Part shown: positions 48,838 to 60,640 of the stretch, one piece after another | Position numbering within the stretch: the stretch's first letter is position 1 | Layout of the letters: each line of letters starts with the position of its first letter | NCBI GenBank assembly: GCA_029339505.1 | Contig: JAQISU010000119.1 | Span: 1,306,501-1,370,500 of the forward strand | DNA: 64,000 bases | Origin: Unio delphinus | Lineage: Eukaryota; Mollusca; Bivalvia; Unionida; Unionidae | Direction: 5' to 3' | Position numbers and translations under genes: made by a program | Notes under the pieces: generated by a model | What the model was told of the DNA's origin: nothing | What the model saw: the letters and a program-made list of their open reading frames with translations, nothing else | The model's database searches: none

Positions 48838-49175
48838 GTATTTATTTACTTATTGTATTTGTAAATTTCGCAGTTTTATGTATATATTTGTTTACTTATC
48901 GTATTTGTAAATTTCACAGTGTTATGTATATATTTATTTACTTATCGTATTTGTAAATTTCACAGTGTTATGTATATATTTTCATTTACTTATCGTATTT
49001 GTAAATTTCACAGTGTTATGTATATATTTATTTACTTATCGTTTTTGTAAATTTTGCAGTGTTATGTATATATTTTTTTACTTATCGTTTTTGTAAATTT
49101 CGCAGTGTTATGTATATATTTATTTACTTATCGTTTTTGTAAATTTCGCAGTGTTATGTATATATTTATTTACAG
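48838..49175 (+). repeat. ~46-bp tandem repeat, about seven units
   Basis: Units contain TTTACTTATCGT.TTTGTAAA and CAGTGTTATGTATATAT. Early units read GTATTTG, later ones GTTTTTG, showing sequential homogenisation. Confidence 0.95.
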
Positions 49176-49975
49176 CATATTAAGTGCCTAAAATAACATT
49201 ACATCAGTCAGTTATTCACAAATGACGCTTATATTTTGTCTTCGTATCACTTTTATCATCTGTATTGATTTCAGTATGTGCTACTTTGATCTTAAACTAG
49301 AGTATCGTAAAGCGTAACAAAGCAAAATTTATAAACAATAATAATTTTGTATACGTCACAAAGTGTACATTTGAAAAGAACTTAAGGGTATTTCGAATTA
49401 AATAATAAATAATTTCTAAATATTCTACTACAAGTTCAAAAAAATTAGAACGTGACGAATTCATTTCAGTGTTGATTGTGCTGACGTACTTATAGTCCAT
49501 AATATGCCGATGTACCAATAATCGCAATATATCACGATGATTCCAGCATGTTTTGAAGCAATTCTCAATTCCAAAGTGGTGTTTTTGTCCAAAAAGTCAA
49601 CGAGAACATTTATTCCGATGTATATTTAAAGAAATCATTCATCTGAAATTATACCGGAACACAACCTTAAGTTATTTTACAGACTGAATTTAAACAGGAA
49701 TAATGAAACAAGGATAAATATTGTTTATTAAAACATTTTCATATTCAAGCTGTCACCTAATCTATGATGCATTAGAATTTTCTAGAAAAATTCATTAATT
49801 GGTGAACTTAACTTTTAGTAAACATCTTGTTTACCACTTTTAAATTGGATAGACATTTAATGGCAATAGTCAGGTATGTCAAGTCAACTTCAGGACAAAT
49901 CATGAGATATTAGAGGTTTAGGTTAGCATGGAAAACACTGACTTGTATATTGTGGCACGCCAAATCGTTCAAAAT
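49176..49975. other. AT-rich host DNA, no gene recognised
   Basis: A minus-strand frame at 49297-49527 lacks any recognisable domain. Confidence 0.6.
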
Positions 49976-50597
49976 GGATGAGCTGGAGCAATCGTAGGTT
50001 GAGCTTGAAGCAATCGTAGGGTGAGCTTGGAGCGATCGTAGGGTGAGCTGGAGCAATCGTATGGTGAACTGGAGCAATCGCAGGGTGAGCTTGGAGCGAT
50101 GGTAGGGTGAGCTTGGAGCGATCGTAGCTTGGAGCGATTGTTGGGTGAGCTTGGAGCGATCGTGGGGTGAACTGGAGCAAACGTAGGGTGAGCTTGGAGC
50201 AATTGTATAGTGAGCTTATATATAGATAATTAAACAAAATAAGAACATACTGACACTTGGATTGACATAAACGTTTAAAATAAATAAGGTTAGAAGGTCC
50301 AAATTTTGCAATAAGCTTAGCAATCAAACAGTGAAATTAAACTTGGAAAATTTTATTTCTTGTTAATGTAAACCTGGATGTTTAAGGATGCCAATTAGTT
50401 TAAAGTCTTCTTGCATTCCTCACGATGTGAAAAAAAAGAATTGAGAATACTGATGGTTGATGAGTTTAAGTGAGACTAAGTGATATCATTCTGATGGAGG
50501 ACACTAAGTTTTTAAATACAGTCTGATGGTAGAGTCTAAATTTCATACATTTTGATGGCAGAGATCAAGTTACATACATTCTTAAGGAATAACACAA
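49976..50597 (+). repeat. Left inverted arm of the foldback element
   Basis: Outer minisatellite to about 50215, then unique sequence including TATATATAGATAATTAAACA. Confidence 0.88.
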
Positions 50598-50978
50598 CAA
50601 ATTAACCTCAGCAAAGTTCGAAGGCAGGTCATTGCCAGTTTGTATTTGATGTTTTCATGGTATAAAATTTAGTTTCAGTAATAATAGAGCTACATAACTG
50701 TCTTGACATGGCATATCCCAATGTTTTTACTATCCCTCACCCCACCCACATCTAATGATGGTCCACAAAACTATAACCCTATCACATGCAATCTGTGTAG
50801 CAAGTTTTGTGAATTTTCCACTGGCAGTTCAGAAGGAAATATATTTACAGGTAGATGGATGGTATATAAATATCTCCTGTTCAAGTGTAGGGATAACAAA
50901 TATAGGTTTGGACTGCTATGTATTTAATTTTCCACTTGTCCCACTGCACACCATTAACACACCTAATTGGCTGTTAGG

Positions 50979-51215
50979 GTTGAGTGTGTGTTGGGTCTAT
51001 TCCCACTCACCCAGGGTCCTCCATTTAGTTCGATGGTTACTTAATAGCAAGCCCGACCTGACGACTAAATTAAATGGTACTCCTTGAGTACATAAATGCC
51101 TGGGGGAAACGACACCATTCCTCACCCCCAGGAGAAATTAAATATCCAGCTTTGCTGGAAACTTAATACAGTGCTACATGCCCCTCGTAGGCGATACAGC
51201 ACTATAAATCAAATT
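50979..51215 (+). repeat. Dispersed repeat family D, copy 1
   Basis: Begins TGAGTGTGTGTTGGGTCTAT and contains a hairpin around ACACCATTCCTCACCC. Related copies: 57230-57455 and a partial one at 55655-55770. Confidence 0.85.
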
Positions 51216-52470
51216 CATCAACATCATTTAACTTTAGGAGTGGGGTACATAACCAATTATATAAAATATCAGTAGGTGCCATATAATTAATTCACTTCCC
51301 TTCTTTCTGCTGTCTTGTAAAGCACATGCTAGGTATAGGTGTCACTATTGTGATGATAATGCCATTCTTGTCCACTAGATTTAAAATAGTCCATGGAATA
51401 TATGCTTATATCATCAAGATGTTTGACATTTTTGATGATGAACAGAATTCACACAATTAATGAGGTAATCAGTCGTCAGTTTCACTGATATCAAGAATTT
51501 TTATGGCAAACAAGATTTCTGCATATTAATGAGGTGATCTTGCATATCAAGCTTGGAAAACCGTATTATTTCATTAATACTTTGATTATGAGTGAAATTC
51601 ATGCGTATTATTTAATGTGGCCTTGCATCTGACTGACTGAACTTGTTACCAATCTAGTAGTTACATTTCTGATCAGATTTTAATCTAGGTTATATTTTGA
51701 TCAAGGTTATTAAGTTGTTGAATATTATGAAGGTGTTACACAAGTTTGTTCAGGATCAAGATCCATAGATATTAATGAAGTAATCATTTATCTGATTGAC
51801 TTTAATGACCGAATTCTGGTTGGAGTTTGGTTCACCTTAAGCGTATATTATCTTTGTCAGACAAATTTCTATAGTAAGTCAGATCAGCACATATTAATGA
51901 CATACCTTGCATCGAATTGGCTGAGGTTGTTGACTTTCTTGATTCAGAGACTATATATGTCTAATCCAGTTCTATACAACTCTGTAAATGGGTTGATATT
52001 AAAAAAGTCATGGATGACTTCAATTATAAGCAGGAGTCTTTGCATATTATTTCATTATCATAGAACACATTTTTATGAGTATATGGTAAAGTAGGTAAAA
52101 TAAAGATAATATGAAGTTTCTGAGAGTGTTCACCTATGTTGTGTTCTTTCATAAACCTACTTTGTGCAGTGGTCTCCTGTAAAGTAATCAATACCAGTCA
52201 ACCAACTTGGGCCTCTTGCTTTTAATTTAATTTAAAAATATTTTTCTTCTCTGCACAGTCTTAAATTGTTGTGAATTGTCGATTCAGTTAAAAATGTGAA
52301 AATTGAGTGGTATGTTGCAGACTAAAACAAGGTACTGTCTTGCAAACAAAATTTAAAAATAAGATTCCTGGACAGCCCATTTGGGTAAATAATGACCAAA
52401 TAATATAGCTATCAAATGAGAGTGAGTCCAATTATGGGTAATTGGTATCAAATTATTCACAAGTACTTAG

Positions 52471-52792
52471 GAACCATTCCGGTGGCATAGTGGTTAGAGC
52501 GTTAGCCTTGGGGGCGGGAGGTCATGGGTTCGATCCATGGCCGAGTCATACCAAAGACTTACATAAATGGTACTAACAGCTGCCTTACTTGGCGCCTAGC
52601 ATTAAGAGGTTAGTGTTAGGACTGATTGGCCTGGTATCAAGATAATGTGACTGGGTGGGACATCATGCTACATGTCTGCGGCATGATGCCCCAGTGCTCG
52701 ACATTACAATAAACTGCCTCACTGCAGACATCGTAGCGATATGACTGAAAAATTGTTAAAGCTACGTTAAAAGAACCTTAACAAACAAACAA
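52471..52792 (+). mobile_element. tRNA-derived SINE with 12-bp target duplication
   Basis: The 322-bp element has a tRNA-like head with A box TGGCATAGTGG (52482-) and B box GGTTCGATCC, a unique body, and an (AACA)n tail. It is flanked by perfect ACAAGTACTTAG duplications (52459-52470 and 52793-52804), so the insertion is recent and made by an L1/RTE-type machinery. It would be transcribed by RNA polymerase III. Confidence 0.93.
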
Positions 52793-54479
52793 ACAAGTAC
52801 TTAGGGATTGGGCATTGTTATGGACTTGTCAAAAAAAGTAAAAATATACAAAAGTATTATCTGACCAGACACGAGTTTACATTCTATTACGATGAGACCT
52901 TTTGAGAAGATGGTGGTAGTTTGCCATAATAAACTGTATCAATGGAAAAGCTATCAGAACGATAATGTCAATTTGTGTGGAATGTATTTGGACAATTTCT
53001 ATTTAGGTAATCATGTTAACTAAGTTATCCAGTCATGCCTTTCAGGGTTAACATTACCCATTATGAATATTTATCATGATGCCATTACCCCAAACCCCCA
53101 GAAAAGAGAAGGGAAAAAAAAGATGTATATCATGCCGCAGACAATCATTTCACATTTTTGTTATCATTTGTCAGCCATTGTCTGTGCAGACATGAAAAGT
53201 TCATTTATTACCTAAGTGGAAGTTGACGGTTATGTTACCTGTGTATGACACTGCTTTGCAGTGATTTTTTACTGCTCATTTTGACTTTTTATCAAGAAAC
53301 TTCCTATAGGATGTTTATTATTTACATTTTGTTAAAGTATTTCATATAAAGTTAGAGTCATTTTCATTTGAAATAAAAAATATAAATCTCATATAACTTT
53401 TGGGTTTCTTGTCTCATTGGGTACCAGATGCTGTTGCGGTAACACACACACTTTACACCCCTGGAGTTGGTAGTTGGATTAAGGTTTTAACACGTTACTG
53501 ATTTGTAGTAACCAACCAAAACCTGATGGGTTCCTCGCAATCCTACATCTTCCTCCAAATCGAAGACCATGTCATGTACTTTCTAAATTATTAGAGGAAG
53601 ACACTCAAGTTCATATCAAACTAAAAAGAAAAATGAGATCATGTAACTTGAAGGATTTGCTTTACTTTGATGTCTTAAAAAAACAGGCTAAATTATTTCG
53701 CTTAGAATTTGCACTTTCAATATATGTTTCAATTTCAGGTTTTGAAGTTAAGCTTGAGTTTCTTTTCTCTTTACAAAGCTTTTAGGATGCTGGTGTCATC
53801 ACATCAAAATCTGTAATTGACATTAAATAAATCAAGTTTAAATTGGTAATCTTAATGCCCAATTGTATTTAATTAATATGTACTCAAATCTACTGTCTGT
53901 GACATCAAAATGGATGCGTTATTTGATTAAAATTTCCATTATCAATAATATCTTGGGCACTAACAAGTATGCAACTATACAAACTTAAATTTACATTCAT
54001 TGTAGGGTGCAGTACGGCCAAGGTAAAAGTGATTAGATCTTAAGTATGTACTAATGGGAAACTCTAGACTTAAAGGACATTGAAGTTAGTTTGTGACTTT
54101 TCTCAAACAAACATTGTTCAAACAAATCCAAAAGGAAAGTCACAATGTGCTGTTTTAATAATTGTTTTTCCCCCAAAATGTCGAAATCATTCCGCTACAT
54201 ACATCAGAGGTGCTTATTCTGGATTGACAAGAAAGGCTGACGGCGCTCTGACGAGTAAATGCTTAGACCTGCAAGTTGGTGTCCCACTGGAATATTGTTT
54301 CACTTGTATTAATACTTTAAATAATAGCATAACATTAATTTCTCTTCTAGTGTTTATACTGTTAATAAAAATTCTATAATGACGTATTCAGACAAGAAAA
54401 TTTAATAAATATATTACAAAGATTATTTAGAACAGGATGTTGATGATTAAAGGTCTGTAAATAGCAATATCTCTGGAGT

Positions 54480-55113
54480 TGTGTTATTCCTTAAGATTGT
54501 ATGTAACTTGGTCTCTGCCATCAAAATGCATGCACTTTAGACTCTACCATCAGACTGTATTTAAAAACTTAGTGACCTCCATCAGAATGAAATAAATTAG
54601 TCTCACTTAAACTCATCAACAGTCAGTATTCTGAATTCTTTGATTTCACAAAGTGAGGAATGCAAAAAGAATTTAAACTAATAGGCATCCTAAAATATCC
54701 AGATTTACATTAATAAGAATAAATGTTTTCAAGTTTTATTTCACTGTTTGATTGATTGACAGACTTATTGCAAAATTTGAACCTTCTAACCTTATTTATT
54801 TTAAAGTTTATGTCAATCCAAGTGTCAGTATGTTCTTAATTTGTTTAATTATCTATATATAAGCTCACCCTACGATTGCTCCAGTTCACCCTACCATCGC
54901 TCCAAAGTCACCCTACGATTGCTCCAGTTCCCCATACCATCGCTCCAAGGTCACCCTATGATTGCTCTAGTTCACCCTACGATTGCTCCAAGCTCACCCT
55001 ACGATCGCTCAAAGTTCACCCTACGATTGCTCAAGTTCATCCTACGATCGATTCAAGCTCACTATACGATTGATCCAGCTCACCCTACGATCGTTTCAAG
55101 CTCACCATACGAT
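54480..55113 (-). repeat. Right inverted arm of the foldback element
   Basis: Mirror of the left arm; the outer units read CTCACCCTACGATTGCTCC. Confidence 0.88.
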
Positions 55114-57229
55114 TGCTCAATTGGAAATGTAGTGTAGTTACCAATTCAAGTGACTCCTTTAACACTTACAACTATCTGAAGATGATCTAGTCAACATTAG
55201 GAGCATTGCAATGTGAGTTTCTTGTGCTTAATAATATGCATGTGTCCCTGGTTGTCAGGTATTTTATTTGTGAATGGAGTTGTATATTTAATGAGATGCA
55301 GGAGAGTCAGTATGGCGTTTATTTCATTCTTTCTCGTAAAGATCAAGTATAGTGAAGTTTCCAGAGCTGATCATTACTTGCAACGTGCCAAAAAATATTT
55401 AAAATAAAATAGATTTCACAGCAAAAACCTTAACATATTATGATTGTGACTAGGTGACATTCACAGGTGAGCTAATGAATAATTATTGTTAATGAAAGTA
55501 TATCTGTTGTTTGTCCCCCCAAGCAAGTTTATGGTGTACCTGAGAATTGTGGTATCAGGGATATGTTTGCTTTCACGTCCGCGGTAATAGTATATAAAGA
55601 GAAGTACGTGTCAGTCTGGATATGTCAAAGTATGCCAAATTGAATAGCATACTTTGTATGCAGTAAAGCCCGTGGGGATGTGGCACCATTCCTTCCCCAC
55701 GTGATTAATTAAATAGTCAGCTTTGCTGACATTAAACAGTGCCAAATGTCTCTGAGTAGATGAGCGCACTTTAATTAAACTTAAGTTCAGTTCAGTCATA
55801 AATTGATACAACTGTAATACTCCAGAAGATTTACAACACATCTTCAACAAAATATAGCAGACCCTTACACATACCCAGAAATGATTAAAAATAACAACAT
55901 TAACATACTAGGCACTCATAGTAACATAATAGAATATCTTAAAATAACAGGGTTAATAGGAAAAATATAAAAATCCACCCCCTCAAATAGACCCAAAATA
56001 CAAAATTGGGAAATAGGATAAATTACATAACACGCTATAAGTAATTAACCCCTCCAGGACCAGATATAAACAAGATAGGATAAATAAGGGAATTATTCTC
56101 CAACAAAAGCCACATTATGGAATGGAAGCAACTAGTAACGGTCAGTGGATTGGTGTCGATTTATCGAACCCACCTACACTACGCTGGGCCTATCAAACAC
56201 ATGACCGTGACCTAAGTGACCAAACAAAAAATTAAGGGGCTAGTAACCCATGAATCCAAAAATGGGAGAACAAAAAAGATAACTAGCTCGAATATACAAA
56301 GAGCAGGCTATCCAAATGGAGATTAAATAACATCAGTAGTTCAGAACATCTAGGATAAAGCATAAATATTGAATAGCTAACAACATCTATTAAGAATAAA
56401 CAGGGGTGGCTAACGATCTCATCAGACTAAGGCGTAATCAGCAGGAGTCGAATTAGCCAGGACTAACACCTCTACAACTATCTCTAAACTTTTTTCCCTA
56501 TATACAGCCTCGTTGACTGCATCAAAAGTTAACCAATAGAATACCAATTAGAGATACGTACCACAAAAGTAAATTACTATACGTGCACTGAGACCAGTAC
56601 ACAATAAATTTTTAAAACCCATATTAGGGCTCCAACTTAGAAATTATAAGGTAGTCTAAAAGACCAAAGACTATCCGGCCCCGCGACAGCAAGGTCACAA
56701 CTCAATCTCCAGATACATCAGCGATGTAATACCCCAACTAGATATAATAAAGTATTCAAACAGTCCAAGACTATCAGGCCCAGCAGCACACGGCTGCATC
56801 TAAAACTAATGTATAGAACCTAGGGCCCAAAATAATGAATATAAGGTGACAAAAAAAAACCAAGGTCATCAGACACAGCAGCACAATGCTGCACCGAAGA
56901 ATACAATTAGGCAATACTTAACCACTCAACTTAAGAAATATAAGGTGGTATCGAACCTCGATCCATCAGGGTAGCGGAACAAATAAACCGCAAAATTAGG
57001 CTGTAATACTGGGCTGTATACGCTTTAGATTCAAAATAGCACAGAGTCTAACACAATTAATAGGGAAAACTTTAGACCAAAATACCTTGGAGAAAGAACG
57101 CAGCACTGACCGACTTACGCGCCAACTTTGCCGAGCCACCTTTCCACCTTTTCCACTGCCGAACACCACCAAAAATCACACGTGTGGAGCACGACCTTTA
57201 CCAACACAGCGGTATTGAATGAATAAGAG
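55114..57229. other. Host DNA with a partial family D repeat
   Basis: A truncated family D copy lies near 55655-55770. From about 55900 to 57100 the sequence is AT-rich with recurring CCAAGACTATCAGGCC-like segments (near 56660, 56765 and 56860), possibly an old retroelement or satellite; no frame can be assigned. Confidence 0.55.
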
Positions 57230-57455
57230 TGAGTGTGTGCTGGGTCTATTCCCACTCACCCCGGCCTACCATTCACATCGATAGTTGCTAAATAGCGAAT
57301 ATGATCTGACGGCCTAATCAATTAGAGTTCTGTGAACACATAAAAGCCTGAGGGAGGCGGCACCATTCCCACCCTCAGGAAAATCAAATAACCAACCTTT
57401 ACTGGATCAAACAGCGCTTAATGACTCACTGTGGCCGAAGCACTTAAATTTCAAC
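57230..57455 (+). repeat. Dispersed repeat family D, copy 2
   Basis: About 75 percent similar to 50979-51215, including CTATTCCCACTCACCC and GGCACCATTCC. Confidence 0.85.
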
Positions 57456-57899
57456 CCACCCACCCCAGTCTGGATATACACTGTTGATTGGTCAACACGT
57501 AACAAGATGAGTAGACTACAAAAAACTGATTGAACTCCAGATGCATGTGGAAAATGCTTGTCGCCTCCGACACGAGCTAGCAATGGAGGCTAAAGAATAC
57601 AATTTAGAGGAGGAGGAGGAGAAGGAGAAAGTAAAAGGAATCATTCTTCTGATGAGGTCCATTTGTCATGTACGACCTGTGGTGGGAACACCCTTACAGA
57701 AGCCGGTCGAAGTCCCTTAGACAGAAAATTCGGACTTGGAGCTGGAGGGGGAGCATTAACCAGCTGCATCTTGAGTTTAAAAAAAAAATCCCAGCCCTTT
57801 TCATGGCTAACCAAATCTTTAGAAAAGATACTATTCAATTTGAATTTTGCTATGAGAGTGGAGTAGTGTGATTATAAATACTCATTCTTTTCCTGATAT
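57456..57899. other. Unassigned region with purine-rich tract
   Basis: Contains (GAG)n near 57607-57630 and overlapping short frames in both strands. A C-x2-C pair (S-C-T-T-C-G-G) appears in one frame, but no family is recognisable. Confidence 0.4.
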
Positions 57900-58335
57900 G
57901 TGAGTGTATGTGTGTGTGTGTGTGTGTGATTTTGCTTTTTCTTCCCGTGTGTCAATAATATATTGGTGTGGTTTTTTTCATTCCTTTCTGTGTGAATAGC
58001 AGATTTTTTGGTTTTTGGATATTATATTTGTGGTTTGTTTTTCTTATATCTCTACTGTGTTGATAGGATATTAGTGGTTTGTTTAACCTCCCTTATGTGT
58101 GGATAGTAGGTATTGAGGTTTTTGATAGTATAGTTGTGGTTTGTTTTCCCTCCCTTCCATATGGAAATTATATGTGTGTTTTGTCTTCCCTCCCTTCTGT
58201 TTGGATAGTGTATGTGTGGTTTGTTTTCCATCCCTTCTGAGTGGATAGTAGATATTGAGGATTTTCATAGTATATTTGTGGTCTGTTTTTCCCTCTCTTC
58301 TTTGTGGACAGTTTACGTGTGGTTTGCTTTCGTTC
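57900..58335 (-). repeat. Minisatellite related to 29070-29940, opposite orientation
   Basis: Units contain GTGGTTTGTTTTCCCTCCCTTC and GTGGATAGTA, the complement of the AACAAACCAC / TACTATCCAC pattern seen at 29-30 kb. Confidence 0.8.
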
Positions 58336-58433
58336 CCTCCAAAGACCCTTTTCAGGGCCACTCATAAGTCTCGAAAAGATTTACTCTCCTTGCCTCAACC
58401 TACAAACTAATATCGTGTGAACTCTCTTCCATG

Positions 58434-58545
58434 TATGTATGTATGTATGTATGTATGTATGTATGTATGTATGTATGTATGTATGTATGTATGTATGTAT
58501 GTATGTATGTATGTATGTATGTATGTTTGTATGTATGTACGTACG
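58434..58545 (+). repeat. (GTAT)n microsatellite
   Basis: About 26 units. Confidence 0.98.
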
Positions 58546-60246
58546 TACGTGTTCTATCACTCTATACATATTGGGATTATATCTCTGCTCCGCATTGAGA
58601 TTAACCCTGTACACACCTGTTCCTACCATTGTTGCAACATTGTAACCAATATTCAGTTCCCTGACGTCGCTTCACCTCTTCATTCATATTGTTCCTATAC
58701 AGCCACTCCACTTTCCCTTGACGCTAGACAGTCCCATATAGAGGTGTCGTAATGTATTTTCCCATTGACGCCAGGGTATCCCACTATACTGCTGACAAGG
58801 CTACATTTCCTTGAAATATGTGACATCATTTTGTTATATACAAACAATACATTTTAAATAGTACAAGGAACCCAAGCATTTTTTAGAACATCATGAGAAA
58901 GTTAAGTAACTGACTTGACTGTGACATACTTCAGTCTACGTAAGTAAGTCAACAATTAGTATTACCTCATCGTAAAACCGCATTTCATATACATGCCCAA
59001 ATTAAAACAAATTTTACCACATACATAGCCAGAAAAACAAATAAACTTTGTATGGTCCATAATAAAAGAGTGCTTTCAAAAGAATAAATCATCGACTGTA
59101 TTTAAAACATTCCATGTGTGCTGAAAATGTAAGATATATAGAAAGATATTGTTGTCTTCTTATTAAGACAGGTAGTTAATTGCATTTAGCTACGTGTGAC
59201 CCAGGACTCCTGTCTTGGACCAATGTATATGTTTGTCATGAGGGAGTGCGCGAGGGAGTGATCGATCGACGTGCATGATTCCCTTGCTTCACGAGTATTA
59301 ATATTCCAACAAAAAGCTTCTGGCATTCCGACTCTAGTTCTTGACATAGAAAAGACATTAAGCAGTACGAGTCGTGAAGATGAGAAGCACGTGGCTTTCA
59401 CGCAAATGATTGAATATAATTTGGAAAAATTATACCCTTCGAGACTGGTAAGGTATCATTTGTGTTTTTTCTGTGATACAATTATAAATGCCGGTGTGTA
59501 ATTTGTGTATTGTATTTGTCTTGTATTCTAAGTATGCGCTTTGTTTTGTTTTAGGTTTATTTCGTACCATTTCATCTCACAATAAATCCCACAATCGACA
59601 AGCGAGTGTTATTTTTTCAATCCTAAATGAGACCGAGCTCACATACGTTATATAAGGAATGACCTCCCTCGATATTATGACCCGGTGTGTGTGAAAGATA
59701 TAATATTAACGGAGAACTGGGCAAGATTATTGGAAATAAATAATGCAATGCGAGCCCCCTTAGACAAGACAAATAACACATTTAGTGATACAAATAGTGG
59801 CAATTTTAATTCAACTTAAATGACATCAACGTGATTTAATAGCAGTGTCTAATGTGGATTTATTACATCAACATAAACAGTGGTGAAAAGAGCGCAATTT
59901 CCGTGACTGATTGTCTCACCTTCCACTCGACTGTTCCAATGTTCCTATTTCATAGTCTTCCCTTTCTGACTGCCTCGTTCTTCTTGGACTTCCTAGATTT
60001 TATACTATACTGTCACATTCCCTATTTGGATCTCACTCGTCACTTCTCCATTTTCTTTCTTTTTCTTTCGGACTCTGTCTGCAAACTGAGTCTCCTCTCC
60101 CTCGGAAAACTGCGTGCCTAAATGCTGTTAACTTTAGAACTTGTGCATTCAGCACTAAACCATGTCATTGTCACAAGACAGACACCTGGTCCCTCCCTTG
60201 TTTAATGAGGAAAGCACTATTCTTTCCTAGGGCTTCCCTCAGAGCC

Positions 60247-60318
<72 letters not shown>

Positions 60319-60640
60319 AGATTTCGGAATCAAACCAGTTTTAAGATATCCGGTCATTTTCATTGAATCGGAACACTGGTCCCTTTCAATTGTTAAAACT
60401 GATATGAAAGAAATTAAGAATAAAGGTCGAAATGATCCTTCCCAAATACTCCCATGCCTACATTATAATAAAATCTCAATGTTCGGTGCATTCAACTTTA
60501 AGGTTCACTGCTTATTCAAAATTCGATACTTCAGATATGTTACGATGTCGTTCTCAAACAATGCGTTTTATGAAGCCTTTCAATTTGGCATATGTTCAAT
60601 GGTTTTATCTCTCCGGCGTTTTTTTCAATTGCAGCAAGAA
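58546..60640. other. Upstream region of the AIG1-fusion gene
   Basis: A possible coding exon at about 59271-59450 ends in CTG|GTAAGGT, but no domain is recognised. A (CT)n(CA)n microsatellite is at 60250-60316. The acceptor TTTTTTTCAATTGCAG at 60619-60634 implies at least one 5' untranslated exon in this region. Confidence 0.5.
60250..60316 (+). repeat. (CT)n(CA)n microsatellite
   Basis: Pure CT followed by pure CA, ending 320 bp before the first coding exon. Confidence 0.97.

Larger units (their letters stand above)
49976..55113. mobile_element. Foldback-type element with ~625-bp inverted arms
   Basis: Sequence 49976-50597 is the reverse complement of 54480-55113 with moderate divergence. 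Each arm has an outer GAGCTTGGAGCGATCGTAGG minisatellite and an inner unique part. Long inverted repeats made partly of tandem units are typical of Foldback/Galileo-like DNA transposons. The ~3.9-kb interior holds no transposase that I can recognise, but carries a dispersed repeat and a SINE. No flanking duplication is evident. Confidence 0.7.

Noticed and set aside
59852..60121. 89-codon hydrophobic frame
   Set aside because: Phe/Leu-rich translation of pyrimidine-rich DNA with no family or splice support.
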